Origin: an uncultured Bacteroidaceae bacterium
GTDB taxonomy: Bacteria > Bacteroidota > Bacteroidia > Bacteroidales > Bacteroidaceae
NCBI GenBank assembly: GCA_944320955.1
Contig: CALUJL010000032.1
Span: 1-55,160, forward strand
DNA: 55,160 nucleotides
Direction of reading: 5' to 3'
Shown here in pieces: positions 7,391-14,913 of this stretch (position 1 is its first letter; each line of letters starts with the position of its first letter). The position numbers and the translations under genes are program-made. The notes under the pieces are model-generated. The model saw only the letters and a list, made by a program, of their open reading frames with translations, did not search any database and was not told the DNA's origin.

Positions 7391-9793
7391 ATGAAGAGAA
7401 CAATCGGTTTGATTGCCGCCATGGTGCTGGTGGCAGGTTCTGCAATGGCAGAAAGAATAGACAAGGGCGAAGCACTGAAGATAGCCTCGGAATTCTTCGG
7501 CGGAGCGGCGGGGCGCAAGACGGCCCCCGCCAAGGGCGACGCCACGCTGCGCCCCGCCGGCGAAGGCCGGGCGTACTACGCCTTCAACCGCGGCGAGGAC
7601 AGCGGTTACGTGATAGTGGCCGCCGACGACCGTACTGCCGAGAGTGTACTGGGCTTTGCCGACAGCGGCACGTTCAGTTCTGAAAATATGCCCCCGGCCA
7701 TGCGCTGGTGGCTCGACGAATATGCACGCCAGATAGAGAGTGCCCCGGCAAAAGCCGCCGCCGGCAAACAGGCGGCCCGCGAGGCAATTGCCCCGATGGT
7801 GGCGTCGAAGTGGGACCAAGGTGCGCCATACAACAACCTGTGCCCCGAGATGGACGGCGAGAAATGCTACACCGGCTGCCCGGCCACGGCCATGGCACAA
7901 GTGATGCGTTACCACAAATGGCCGGAACGCGGCACGGGCAGCCACTCCTACGAGTGGGTAGTAGACGAAGAAGTGATGGGCACACTGTCTGTGGACTTCA
8001 GCCAAAGCACATACAACTGGGACGCCATGACCGACACCTACGGCGAGGAGAGCACGCCGGAGTCTGAGGAGGCTGTGGCGCGGCTGATGTTTGACGCGGG
8101 CGTGGCTGTTGACATGGTGTACACCCCCCAGGTAAGCGGTACCGGCGTATTGGAGCCGGGCTACGCGCTGACATCATATTTCGGCTACGACAAGAGCCTC
8201 AACATACTCGACCGGGCATATTATACCACGGCGGAGTGGGAAGATATTGTCTACGGCAATCTGGTGGCAGGAATGCCTGTGTTCTATATGGGCGTGACGT
8301 CAGATGAAGGCGGCCACGCCTTCATCTGCGACGGCTACCGCGACGGTTACTTCCACATCAACTGGGGTTGGAGCGGAATGTGCGACGGCTATTTCCTGCT
8401 GCAGGCCCTCAACCCCGTGCAGCAGGGCACCGGCGGCTTTGAGGGCGGCTACAACAGCCTGCAGTACATCCTGTCGAACTGCCGTCCCGACATGGGCGGG
8501 GCAGTGGAACCGCTGGTGTACTGCGACAAAGGCTTCGACACCGACACCAAGGAAGCCACACACGCATCGACGATAGTTTTCGGCGGCGGCTACAAGTATG
8601 CCTCGGCCGTGTTTACAGACGTGACCATGGGACTGAAGGTGGCGGACGCCGACGGCAAGGTGACATACATCCCCGGAGGGCAGAAAACCGAGTTCGAGCC
8701 TGACGAGACCGTCGAGACCTACAGCGTGAAGCTGGCAGACTTCCCCACGGCGGCCGGCACCTACACTGTGACACCGGCCTGCCGCGCCGATGCCACGGAC
8801 AAGTGGTATGAGGTGAGGACGCCGATGTGCAACAACTTCTACTGCCTGACAGCCACTGTGGGACAAGACGGCACAATAACATTCAGCAACCCGGAGCCGG
8901 TGGAATATGACCTCGAGGTGGGCAACGTGGCGCTGAAGGGCAAACCCTACGCATCGGAACAGATAAAAGTGGCCGGCACGCTGACCAACAACGGGCCGGA
9001 ATACTACGGAGAAATAATGGTGGTGATAGCCGAGGAGGGTGCCATGGACAATGACAACGACACGTCCGATAATGACGAAGACGGCAATGATGACGGCACC
9101 ATGACCATGTCGCTGCCGGAACGCGTAGCTCTTGTGAGCGGCGACAGCGTGGACTTCGAGTTCAGCATCAGCGTACCCGACGTACCCGGCGACTACGAGC
9201 TGACACTCATCACCTCCGACCAGCAGGTGCTGGACGTGATGCCCCTGACCGTCACCGAGCTTCCGGCCGGCGAGGTGGTGCTGGCACTGCCGTCGGCCCC
9301 GATGATTGTCGGCGACGGCCCCGTGTCGGCCGACAACATCAACGTGGTGGCACAGATAGAGTGTACGTCGGGCTATTATGCCGACGATGTGTACGCGGCG
9401 GTGTTCCCATACGTGGAGTCGGGAAGCGTGGACAGCGAGGCTATGTTCAATACAAAACTTTACATCGAAGCTGGCGAAACGCAGACAGTGAATATACACG
9501 GCATACTGACCGATGCACAGGTGGGCGACCGCTACGTAATAATCTTGTACTGGGTGAAGGACGGAGATTTTCAGAAGATAGCGTCCGACAACAACAGCTT
9601 GCATTTCACCATCGGCTTGCCGACATCGGTGGAGAGCGTTGAATCCACCACAGGGCCGCACGACATCGAAGTGTACACCCCGGAAGGCGTGTGCGTGCTG
9701 AGGCAGAAAGCCACCGAAGCCGACCTCTCGACACTGCAGCCCGGACTCTACATCGTGAAGGAGAACGGCAAAAGCCGCAAGGTGGTGAAGTGA
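7391..9793 (+). CDS. C10 family (streptopain-like) cysteine protease, first tandem copy
   Basis: An 800-residue exported cysteine protease. A signal peptide (1-20, ending SAMA) is followed by a Spi-type propeptide (about 21-117, with YYAFNRGEDSGYVIVAADD) that keeps these enzymes inactive until removed. The catalytic domain carries the nucleophile in CYTGCPATAMAQVMRYH (Cys163), the active-site His309 in EGGHAFICDGY, and the supporting Asn324/Trp325 in FHINWGWSG, so it should be active. About 400 residues of beta-rich domains follow, including an Asp/Asn-rich stretch near 554-571 absent from the second copy. The last 60 residues (ending PGLYIVKENGKSRKVVK) look like a C-terminal sorting-type domain. 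Likely secreted or periplasmic, degrading host or dietary protein. It is a tandem paralogue of the next gene. Confidence 0.92.
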   Translation: MKRTIGLIAAMVLVAGSAMAERIDKGEALKIASEFFGGAAGRKTAPAKGDATLRPAGEGRAYYAFNRGEDSGYVIVAADDRTAESVLGFADSGTFSSENMPPAMRWWLDEYARQIESAPAKAAAGKQAAREAIAPMVASKWDQGAPYNNLCPEMDGEKCYTGCPATAMAQVMRYHKWPERGTGSHSYEWVVDEEVMGTLSVDFSQSTYNWDAMTDTYGEESTPESEEAVARLMFDAGVAVDMVYTPQVSGTGVLEPGYALTSYFGYDKSLNILDRAYYTTAEWEDIVYGNLVAGMPVFYMGVTSDEGGHAFICDGYRDGYFHINWGWSGMCDGYFLLQALNPVQQGTGGFEGGYNSLQYILSNCRPDMGGAVEPLVYCDKGFDTDTKEATHASTIVFGGGYKYASAVFTDVTMGLKVADADGKVTYIPGGQKTEFEPDETVETYSVKLADFPTAAGTYTVTPACRADATDKWYEVRTPMCNNFYCLTATVGQDGTITFSNPEPVEYDLEVGNVALKGKPYASEQIKVAGTLTNNGPEYYGEIMVVIAEEGAMDNDNDTSDNDEDGNDDGTMTMSLPERVALVSGDSVDFEFSISVPDVPGDYELTLITSDQQVLDVMPLTVTELPAGEVVLALPSAPMIVGDGPVSADNINVVAQIECTSGYYADDVYAAVFPYVESGSVDSEAMFNTKLYIEAGETQTVNIHGILTDAQVGDRYVIILYWVKDGDFQKIASDNNSLHFTIGLPTSVESVESTTGPHDIEVYTPEGVCVLRQKATEADLSTLQPGLYIVKENGKSRKVVK
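9605..9696 (+). repeat. 92-bp segment identical to 12067-12158
   Basis: The DNA encoding the start of the C-terminal domain of the first C10 protease is base-for-base identical to 12067-12158 in the second copy. Sequence on both sides diverges, so this is a patch of identity inside a more diverged duplication. It suggests gene conversion or strong conservation at the DNA level. Confidence 0.9.
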
Positions 9794-9811
9794 GTGAGAC
9801 AAACAACCAAT

Positions 9812-9848
9812 AGGAAGCCCCTAAGGCTAATGGCCTCCGGGGCTTCCT
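9812..9848 (+). terminator. stem-loop between the tandem C10 protease genes
   Basis: AGGAAGCCCC (9812-9821) pairs perfectly with GGGGCTTCCT (9839-9848), and an inner AGGC/GCCT stem (824-827 with 833-836 of the same block) shortens the loop. There is no T-run directly after it, so it may be a leaky terminator or an mRNA 3'-end stabiliser. A clearly related hairpin follows the second protease at 12275-12311, so the hairpin was duplicated with the gene. Confidence 0.55.
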
Positions 9849-9876
9849 GACTCATTAAGATCAAGAATAAAAACAG

Positions 9877-12255
9877 ATGAAGAAAACAATCGGTTTGATG
9901 GCCGCCCTGCTGCTGATGGCAGGCACAGCGGCAGCAGAGAGAATAGACAAGGGCGAGGCACTGAAGATAGCCTCGGAATTCTTCGGCACAGCGGCGGGGC
10001 GCAAGACGGCCCCCGCCAAAGGCGACGCCACGCTGCGCCCCGCCGGCGAGGGCCGGGCGTACTACGCCTTCAACCGTGGCGAGGGCAACGGCTACGTGAT
10101 TGTGGCCGCCGACGACCGCGCCGCCGAGAGCGTGCTGGGCTTTGCCGACAGCGGCGCGTTCAGCTCCGACAGTATGCCCCCGGCCATGCGCTGGTGGCTC
10201 GACGAGTATGCGCGGCAAATAGACTACGCCGCCGGAGCGGAGCGGCAGACCGACAGCTGCAGGCCGAGGCTGTCCGCCCCGGACAGGAAAGACATTGCCC
10301 CGCTGCTGACGACACTGTGGGACCAGAATGAACCGTACAACCTGCTCTGCCCTGAGTATGAGGGCGAAAAGTGCCTAACGGGCTGCCTGGCCACAGCCGT
10401 GGCGCAGGTGATGCGCTACCACAGATGGCCGGAGCGCGGCACGGGCAGCCACTCCTATGAATGGGAGGTAGACGACAAGGTGATAGACACGCTCTCGGTG
10501 GACTTCAGCCAGAGCGTGTATAACTGGGACGCCATGACCGACACCTACGGCAAGGAGAGCACCGAGGAGCAGAGGAACGCCGTGGCCAGGCTAATGTATG
10601 ACGTAGGCGTGGCCTGCGACATGCAGTACCATCCGCAGGACAGCGGCGCGCTGTCGACGGCGGCTGTGGTAGCACTGCAGCGGTATTTCGGCTATTCGCG
10701 CTCGGACAACCTGCTGTTCCGCGAATACTACACCATAGACGAGTGGGAGGATACAGTGTACAGCAGTCTGGCCCAGGGGCTGCCCGTGCTCTACAGCGGC
10801 GTAACATCCACCAGCGAGGGCCACGCCTTCGTGTGCGACGGCTACCGCGACGGCTACTTCCACATCAACTGGGGCTGGAGTGGCGTGAGCAACGGCTACT
10901 TCCTGCTGTGGTCGCTCGACCCCGATGTGCAGGGCACAGGCGGCTCCAGCTCGGGCAATGGCTTCGACTTCTACCAAGACATCCTGACGGCGCGTCCGGC
11001 AGAGGCCGGCGACGTGGCCGTGCCGCAGGTGCTCTGCGGCGGAAGCTTCGGCGTGGATACCACATCGGTGGCCATCGGCGACACGGTGGTCTTCACCGGC
11101 GGCTTCTGGAACTATTCCGCCAGCAAGTTCCACCTTACATTAGGCATCAAGCTGGTAGACGGGAACGGGAAGGCCACTTATGTAGAGTCGTTTGTGAGTG
11201 ACTCGTTCGACATGTATTACGGATACCCGTATTTCAGTATGGAGGCATCGGCATTCCCTGCCGGCAATAAAGCCTATGCAGTCTACCCGGCCTGCCGCGA
11301 CGAGGAGGGCGGCAGATGGTACGACATAAAGGTGCAGCCCGCCACCGGCAGGGGCTATCTGATAGCCGAGGTATCAGGGCAAGGCATCGAGTTCAGCGTG
11401 CCCGGGCCGGAAAGCAGCAAGCTGGAGGCCGGCAGCCCGGAGCTGCTGACGAAAGCCTATGCGGGCAGCCAGTTCAAGGTGAAGGCGCGGTTGACAAACA
11501 GCGGCGCGGAATATTTCGACGATGTGCGGGTGGCCGTGCTTGAGCCGGGCCGGATGGAGCCGCTGCTGATGTCGGACCCGGTGATGGCAGCCCTGAGGCA
11601 GGGCGAGAGCCATGAGGTAGAGTTCACGGTAACGGCACCGGCGGGCACCGGCGCTTACGAGCTGGTGGTGGTAGACACCGACAATAGCATAATTAGCGGG
11701 CGCACGCCGGTGACAGTGGAAGAAGCGCCCCAAGGCGAGCTGGCGCTGGGCCTGCTGTCGGCCCCCGTGGTGGCGGACAGCAGCAATGTGAGCGCCGGCG
11801 ATATCCGCGTGACGGTGCAGGCGGAATGCACGTCGGGCTACTATAACGGCTTGCTTTATGCGTTTGTGTACCCCGAGGGCGCAGAAGAGGAGTATGCGGC
11901 CTACTTCACATCACCGTTTTTCATCAGTAAAGGCGATACCGTCACTGCCCACTTCAGCGGCCGGATGGAATCAGCTGCCGTGGGTGAAAAATATTGGCTG
12001 AAAATATACTATCGGGGAGAAGACAGCCACCCGACTGCGATACCGTCAGACAACAACGAGGCACACTTCACCATCGGCTTGCCGACATCGGTGGAGAGCG
12101 TTGAATCCACCACAGGGCCGCACGACATCGAAGTGTACACCCCGGAAGGCGTGTGCGTACTGAGGCAGAAGGCGCCCAGAGCCGACCTGTCGGCACTGCA
12201 GCCCGGGCTCTATATCGTGAAGGAGAACGGCAAAAGCCGCAAGGTGGCAAAGTGA
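9877..12255 (+). CDS. C10 family (streptopain-like) cysteine protease, second tandem copy
   Basis: A 792-residue paralogue of the preceding protease with the same plan: signal peptide (1-20), Spi-type propeptide, catalytic domain with Cys170 (CLTGCLATAVAQVMRYH), His316 (SEGHAFVCDGY) and Asn331/Trp332 (FHINWGWSG), beta-rich middle, and the same C-terminal domain ending SRKVAK. The first 110 residues are almost identical to the first copy; the linker after the propeptide (about 115-140) and the middle domains differ strongly, which suggests different substrates or partners. No separate TAnnTTTG promoter is visible in the 83-nt gap, so expression probably depends on read-through of the hairpin at 9812-9848. 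Confidence 0.92.
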   Translation: MKKTIGLMAALLLMAGTAAAERIDKGEALKIASEFFGTAAGRKTAPAKGDATLRPAGEGRAYYAFNRGEGNGYVIVAADDRAAESVLGFADSGAFSSDSMPPAMRWWLDEYARQIDYAAGAERQTDSCRPRLSAPDRKDIAPLLTTLWDQNEPYNLLCPEYEGEKCLTGCLATAVAQVMRYHRWPERGTGSHSYEWEVDDKVIDTLSVDFSQSVYNWDAMTDTYGKESTEEQRNAVARLMYDVGVACDMQYHPQDSGALSTAAVVALQRYFGYSRSDNLLFREYYTIDEWEDTVYSSLAQGLPVLYSGVTSTSEGHAFVCDGYRDGYFHINWGWSGVSNGYFLLWSLDPDVQGTGGSSSGNGFDFYQDILTARPAEAGDVAVPQVLCGGSFGVDTTSVAIGDTVVFTGGFWNYSASKFHLTLGIKLVDGNGKATYVESFVSDSFDMYYGYPYFSMEASAFPAGNKAYAVYPACRDEEGGRWYDIKVQPATGRGYLIAEVSGQGIEFSVPGPESSKLEAGSPELLTKAYAGSQFKVKARLTNSGAEYFDDVRVAVLEPGRMEPLLMSDPVMAALRQGESHEVEFTVTAPAGTGAYELVVVDTDNSIISGRTPVTVEEAPQGELALGLLSAPVVADSSNVSAGDIRVTVQAECTSGYYNGLLYAFVYPEGAEEEYAAYFTSPFFISKGDTVTAHFSGRMESAAVGEKYWLKIYYRGEDSHPTAIPSDNNEAHFTIGLPTSVESVESTTGPHDIEVYTPEGVCVLRQKAPRADLSALQPGLYIVKENGKSRKVAK
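12067..12158 (+). repeat. 92-bp segment identical to 9605-9696
   Basis: Second member of the identical pair described at 9605-9696, in the C-terminal coding region of the second C10 protease. Confidence 0.9.
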
Positions 12256-12274
12256 GTGTGCCGAAATAACCAAC

Positions 12275-12311
12275 AAGAAGCCCCGGAGTCCATCAGCCTC
12301 CGGGGCTTCTT
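12275..12311 (+). terminator. terminator after the second C10 protease
   Basis: AAGAAGCCCCGGA (12275-12287) pairs perfectly over 13 bp with TCCGGGGCTTCTT (12299-12311). The short T-run is built into the stem. It sits 20 nt past the protease stop and between convergent genes, so it may end transcription from both sides (the hipA gene ends at 12410 on the other strand). Confidence 0.7.
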
Positions 12312-12409
12312 GATTCATTAAACCCAAATCGGTCATTAAGCGGAGAGGGAAGCATTATCCTCCGATTCTCATTGCGGTCTAATGACCACGGCCACCCTGC
12401 TACAGTCCA

Positions 12410-13504
12410 TCACGTTGCGCGAAGTGGGGAAATGCTTTTTTCCATTTTATCCAACTCCTCCATCGCGCTCTTTTTATCCAATCCAGCTTTTACCGCCACG
12501 GAAAACAGGTCTTCTTTTGCCGGTTCTATACTGTCGTTAATCGAAGTGGTACGAAAACCATTGATGCCATCACTCGGCAACAAGTCGTATGCCGGGGCAA
12601 AATGCCAATCGCCGTCACGATAAATGAAAGCAAAGTTCTTGGCATGGTCGTCCTTATTCCCTATCAGGTAATTGAATACCATCAGACGGTAAACTTTCCA
12701 CAATTCGGGCATACTATGGGTTAATATGGCACAAACCTGAAAGATGTGCGTATAGTCTATGCTGGGCAAGCGGTAATCGGCACCGACAAGACCTGCCATG
12801 CTTACAACGTGCAATTTGCCTCCTGGTGTCCGGTCAAAACGCTCCGCACCAAAGTATTTATTCTCGAAAAGCCGCGTTTCAGGCATTTCAATTCCGCACT
12901 TCCCGGCAAGAAGCGAATAATTGTATTCGTCTATGCCGATACGCTCCGGATCATTCTTCGCACGAAACTTCACCAACCATTCCTTGCCTCCAGAGCGGGT
13001 AAAAATCTTTGGACGTGCCCCACCGGGAGAACCACCTCGATTTTGAAATTCCTCTATGCCCTCTCCCGTGTAATCATCGTTATCCAGTATCTGTTCGGCC
13101 TCCAACGCCAACTTCTCAAAATCGGCATAATCCTGCTTGGCAACAACGCTCTTATCCGGACGGAACTCCAATGCTCCACGCCCGGTTGAACCGACCAACG
13201 CAAGGCGGTCAAGCACGGTAAGCCCCCGCAGATTGATACCTTTCTGCTGCAAATACCGGTCTAAAACGAGCAAGCCCCACCCATCAGGCAGGCAATCATC
13301 GAACACGCCGAAGCCTCCTCCGAACGGGCGCGGTTGGGCGACGAAGACACTGCTGCGCAAAGGCAGCTCAAACGGAGAAACGGAAAATCCCGAACGGAGC
13401 CAATCAGGCGAATACTCAAAAGCGCACAATCCATCTTTGGTAAGAGCCAACCGCCCGACCAACCGCTTGCCGTAAACGACCTCTATCTGCTTGATGCTAT
13501 TCAT
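12410..13504 (-). CDS. hipA: HipA-type serine/threonine kinase toxin
   Basis: A 364-residue HipA-like kinase. HipA of E. coli phosphorylates glutamyl-tRNA synthetase and induces persistence; the target here is unknown. The N-terminal HipA_N domain is present (YGKRLVGRLAL, then FGGGFGVFDDCLPDGWG at 61-77). The kinase part has the glycine-rich loop GGSPGGARPK (157-166), the catalytic loop GNKDDHAKN (282-290) and the metal-binding AYDLLPS (305-311), so it looks active. The ATG at 13504 is preferred over an in-frame one at 13543 because it overlaps the hipB stop by 8 nt, the usual translational coupling for toxin-antitoxin pairs, and because MNSIKQIEV begins the conserved domain. Confidence 0.88.
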   Translation of the reverse strand: MNSIKQIEVVYGKRLVGRLALTKDGLCAFEYSPDWLRSGFSVSPFELPLRSSVFVAQPRPFGGGFGVFDDCLPDGWGLLVLDRYLQQKGINLRGLTVLDRLALVGSTGRGALEFRPDKSVVAKQDYADFEKLALEAEQILDNDDYTGEGIEEFQNRGGSPGGARPKIFTRSGGKEWLVKFRAKNDPERIGIDEYNYSLLAGKCGIEMPETRLFENKYFGAERFDRTPGGKLHVVSMAGLVGADYRLPSIDYTHIFQVCAILTHSMPELWKVYRLMVFNYLIGNKDDHAKNFAFIYRDGDWHFAPAYDLLPSDGINGFRTTSINDSIEPAKEDLFSVAVKAGLDKKSAMEELDKMEKSISPLRAT

Positions 13505-13817
13505 TTTTCTTCCCTCTTTTACGGGTAACGCCGCTTTGCTCATTCAACACATCGTCCAACGATTGGTATTGCCGCCGCGCAAAAAGGACATCAAACTCAT
13601 GAAGCGAATCCAAGGCAAACCCAATTTGAAGCAATCCCTTCAATGATATTTCCCCGGTCTGCTCGAACCTGCGGTAGGTGGCAAACTTAAGGCCGGCTCT
13701 CGCAGCCATACCTCCTTGGGTCAGATTCAGCTCCAACCGCCGTGCCTTGACCCGTGCTGCAATCTGCATGGCTATATCATCCGGGGAAACCATATTAAGA
13801 GCTAATATATTATCCAT
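13497..13817 (-). CDS. hipB: HipB-type helix-turn-helix antitoxin
   Basis: A 106-residue protein with an XRE-family helix-turn-helix over roughly residues 17-75 (ARRLELNLTQGGMAARAGLKFATYRRFEQTG spans the two recognition helices in part). It is expected to bind HipA and repress its own operon. It lies first in the operon and overlaps hipA by 8 nt. A lysine-rich tail (TRKRGKKNE) ends the protein. Confidence 0.88.
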   Translation of the reverse strand: MDNILALNMVSPDDIAMQIAARVKARRLELNLTQGGMAARAGLKFATYRRFEQTGEISLKGLLQIGFALDSLHEFDVLFARRQYQSLDDVLNEQSGVTRKRGKKNE

Positions 13818-13860
13818 ACACCCTGCATTACCTCATTTACGAACAATATTTTATCAATTG

Positions 13861-13868
13861 CAAAGATA
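13861..13868 (-). promoter_or_regulatory. -7 promoter box of hipBA
   Basis: TATCTTTG on the minus strand fits TAnnTTTG and would give a start about 35 nt before the hipB ATG. No good TTG lies 19-20 nt upstream, so the promoter is weak or activator-dependent. Confidence 0.45.
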
Positions 13869-13952
13869 CAAAATCTGCAGCAGCATCCCATACGGAAAGC
13901 GCATTATTTTCCAAATCCACATCACTCCACCCGCTTCCGTACCCTTGCAGCA

Positions 13953-14046
13953 GGAAAAAGCCCTGCCGCTTTCTACAAAAACCGCAAGCGCTTTTTCCCG
14001 AAAGCCCTGCCCCTCTTTTCCAAGAGGCGCAGGGCTTCCGTTTTTC
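13953..14046. repeat. dispersed palindromic intergenic repeat, copy A
   Basis: A run of quasi-tandem units with the themes AAAAAGCCCTGCCGCTTT and CGCTTTTTCCCGAAAG. Its right half forms a strong hairpin: AAGCCCTGC (14002-14010) with GCAGGGCTT (14029-14037), inner CCTCTT/AAGAGG, then CCGTTTTT. This would act as a plus-strand terminator, although no plus-strand gene precedes it. Confidence 0.6.
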
Positions 14047-14259
14047 CCCACGTCCCCCAACAGAGCGGTACGCCCGGGAATACACGGACAGAAGACAAGG
14101 CAGCAGAGACTTAATCAGCTAAACTAACGTAGGTTCCTATATCGAACTCACATTAAGATAGGTGGATTTAGGAATGATAGTAGATGTTTATTACAAGAAT
14201 ACATTAGACTTGGATAGTTAAATAGTGTTTTTCAAACAAGAAACGAAGATAAAATTCGC

Positions 14260-14267
14260 TACTTTTG
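14260..14267 (+). promoter_or_regulatory. -7 promoter box of the CXXX-RiPP block
   Basis: TACTTTTG matches TAnnTTTG, about 100 nt before the first lipoprotein ATG. A matching TTG at the expected distance is not obvious. No other promoter box is apparent in the short gaps before 17104, so this may drive the whole six-gene run. Confidence 0.5.
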
Positions 14268-14369
14268 CTGCAAAAGAGACTGGATATAAGAAGGTTTATT
14301 TTCATATTCCTCAAAAGGAGCGAAGCAAGAGTTGAGAAAACAGCAAACTGAAATAAGATATATTTTTAT

Positions 14370-14864
14370 ATGAAACATCCATCTTTGAACCTTGCAAGAA
14401 AGGTCTTCTCCATATTACTATTCAGCATTTTCTATCTCGCCCTGCCGGGTTGTGGTGACGATGATGCAGAAAAATCTTTCGATGGTAATCCGAACAGCGG
14501 ACTTGCCCCCTCCTCCTTGAAAGGGACAACCCTCGTATTCACCTCTTCTTCCGGATCACAACTGATGAGTATATCGCACCTCAGCGAATCAGGGCTTATC
14601 ATGAACGACAAAACGATAGACTACGCAAAATATCCCCCCTCCTACTCCTACACACGCCGAGGAAGCAACACGGCAGGTTATAAGGTAAACATTACACGTA
14701 TGACTTATATTCCCTATTCGGGCAGTATCCACTATTCCCCCTACTCTTATGATTTGAACCTTACATTCATTGCCGGAGGTCGACATCTTTACAATGGAAC
14801 TCAGACTAACGCGCAAGGTGCAACCTCGCGTATCTCCGGTACATTCACCATAGGAACTGAATAA
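14370..14864 (+). CDS. lipoprotein of unknown function, first gene of the RiPP block
   Basis: A 164-residue protein with a lipoprotein signal ending in LPGC (Cys28) followed at once by GDDD. An acidic run right after the lipidated Cys is the lipoprotein export signal described in Bacteroidetes, which sends lipoproteins to the outer face of the outer membrane. The mature part is rich in Ser, Thr and Tyr and has no motif I recognise. Codon use is more AT-rich than in the genes downstream. It lies 49 nt before the BIG2 lipoprotein gene, same strand, so a shared transcript is likely, but a role in the peptide system is inferred only from position. Confidence 0.75.
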   Translation: MKHPSLNLARKVFSILLFSIFYLALPGCGDDDAEKSFDGNPNSGLAPSSLKGTTLVFTSSSGSQLMSISHLSESGLIMNDKTIDYAKYPPSYSYTRRGSNTAGYKVNITRMTYIPYSGSIHYSPYSYDLNLTFIAGGRHLYNGTQTNAQGATSRISGTFTIGTE

Positions 14865-14913
14865 TACTGCTAACAAATGCCCTAAGAAACAGCAACTAAA
14901 ATCACCCCTCATT

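Larger units (their letters stand above)
13818..14369. other. 552-nt intergenic region between hipBA and the RiPP block
   Basis: No credible gene. From left to right it holds the hipBA promoter box (13861-13868), a member of the dispersed 22-nt palindromic repeat family (13953-14046), roughly 200 nt of AT-rich sequence with no recognisable feature, and a promoter box (14260-14267) with an approximately 95-nt leader for the lipoprotein gene at 14370. The leader has a small CTCAA/TTGAG stem; I cannot assign a riboswitch class. Confidence 0.6.

Noticed and set aside
8300-9802. 500-residue His/Val-rich minus-strand frame opposite the first C10 protease
   Set aside because: Composition is typical of antisense reading of GC-rich genes; no start site or motif.
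13504-13543. N-terminal extension of HipA by 13 residues
   Set aside because: It would lie wholly within hipB and is not conserved-looking; the ATG at 13504 gives the usual overlap.
14100-14170. tRNA-like stretch with GGTTC and TCGAACTC
   Set aside because: No acceptor or anticodon stem can be folded around it; the T-loop resemblance is superficial.
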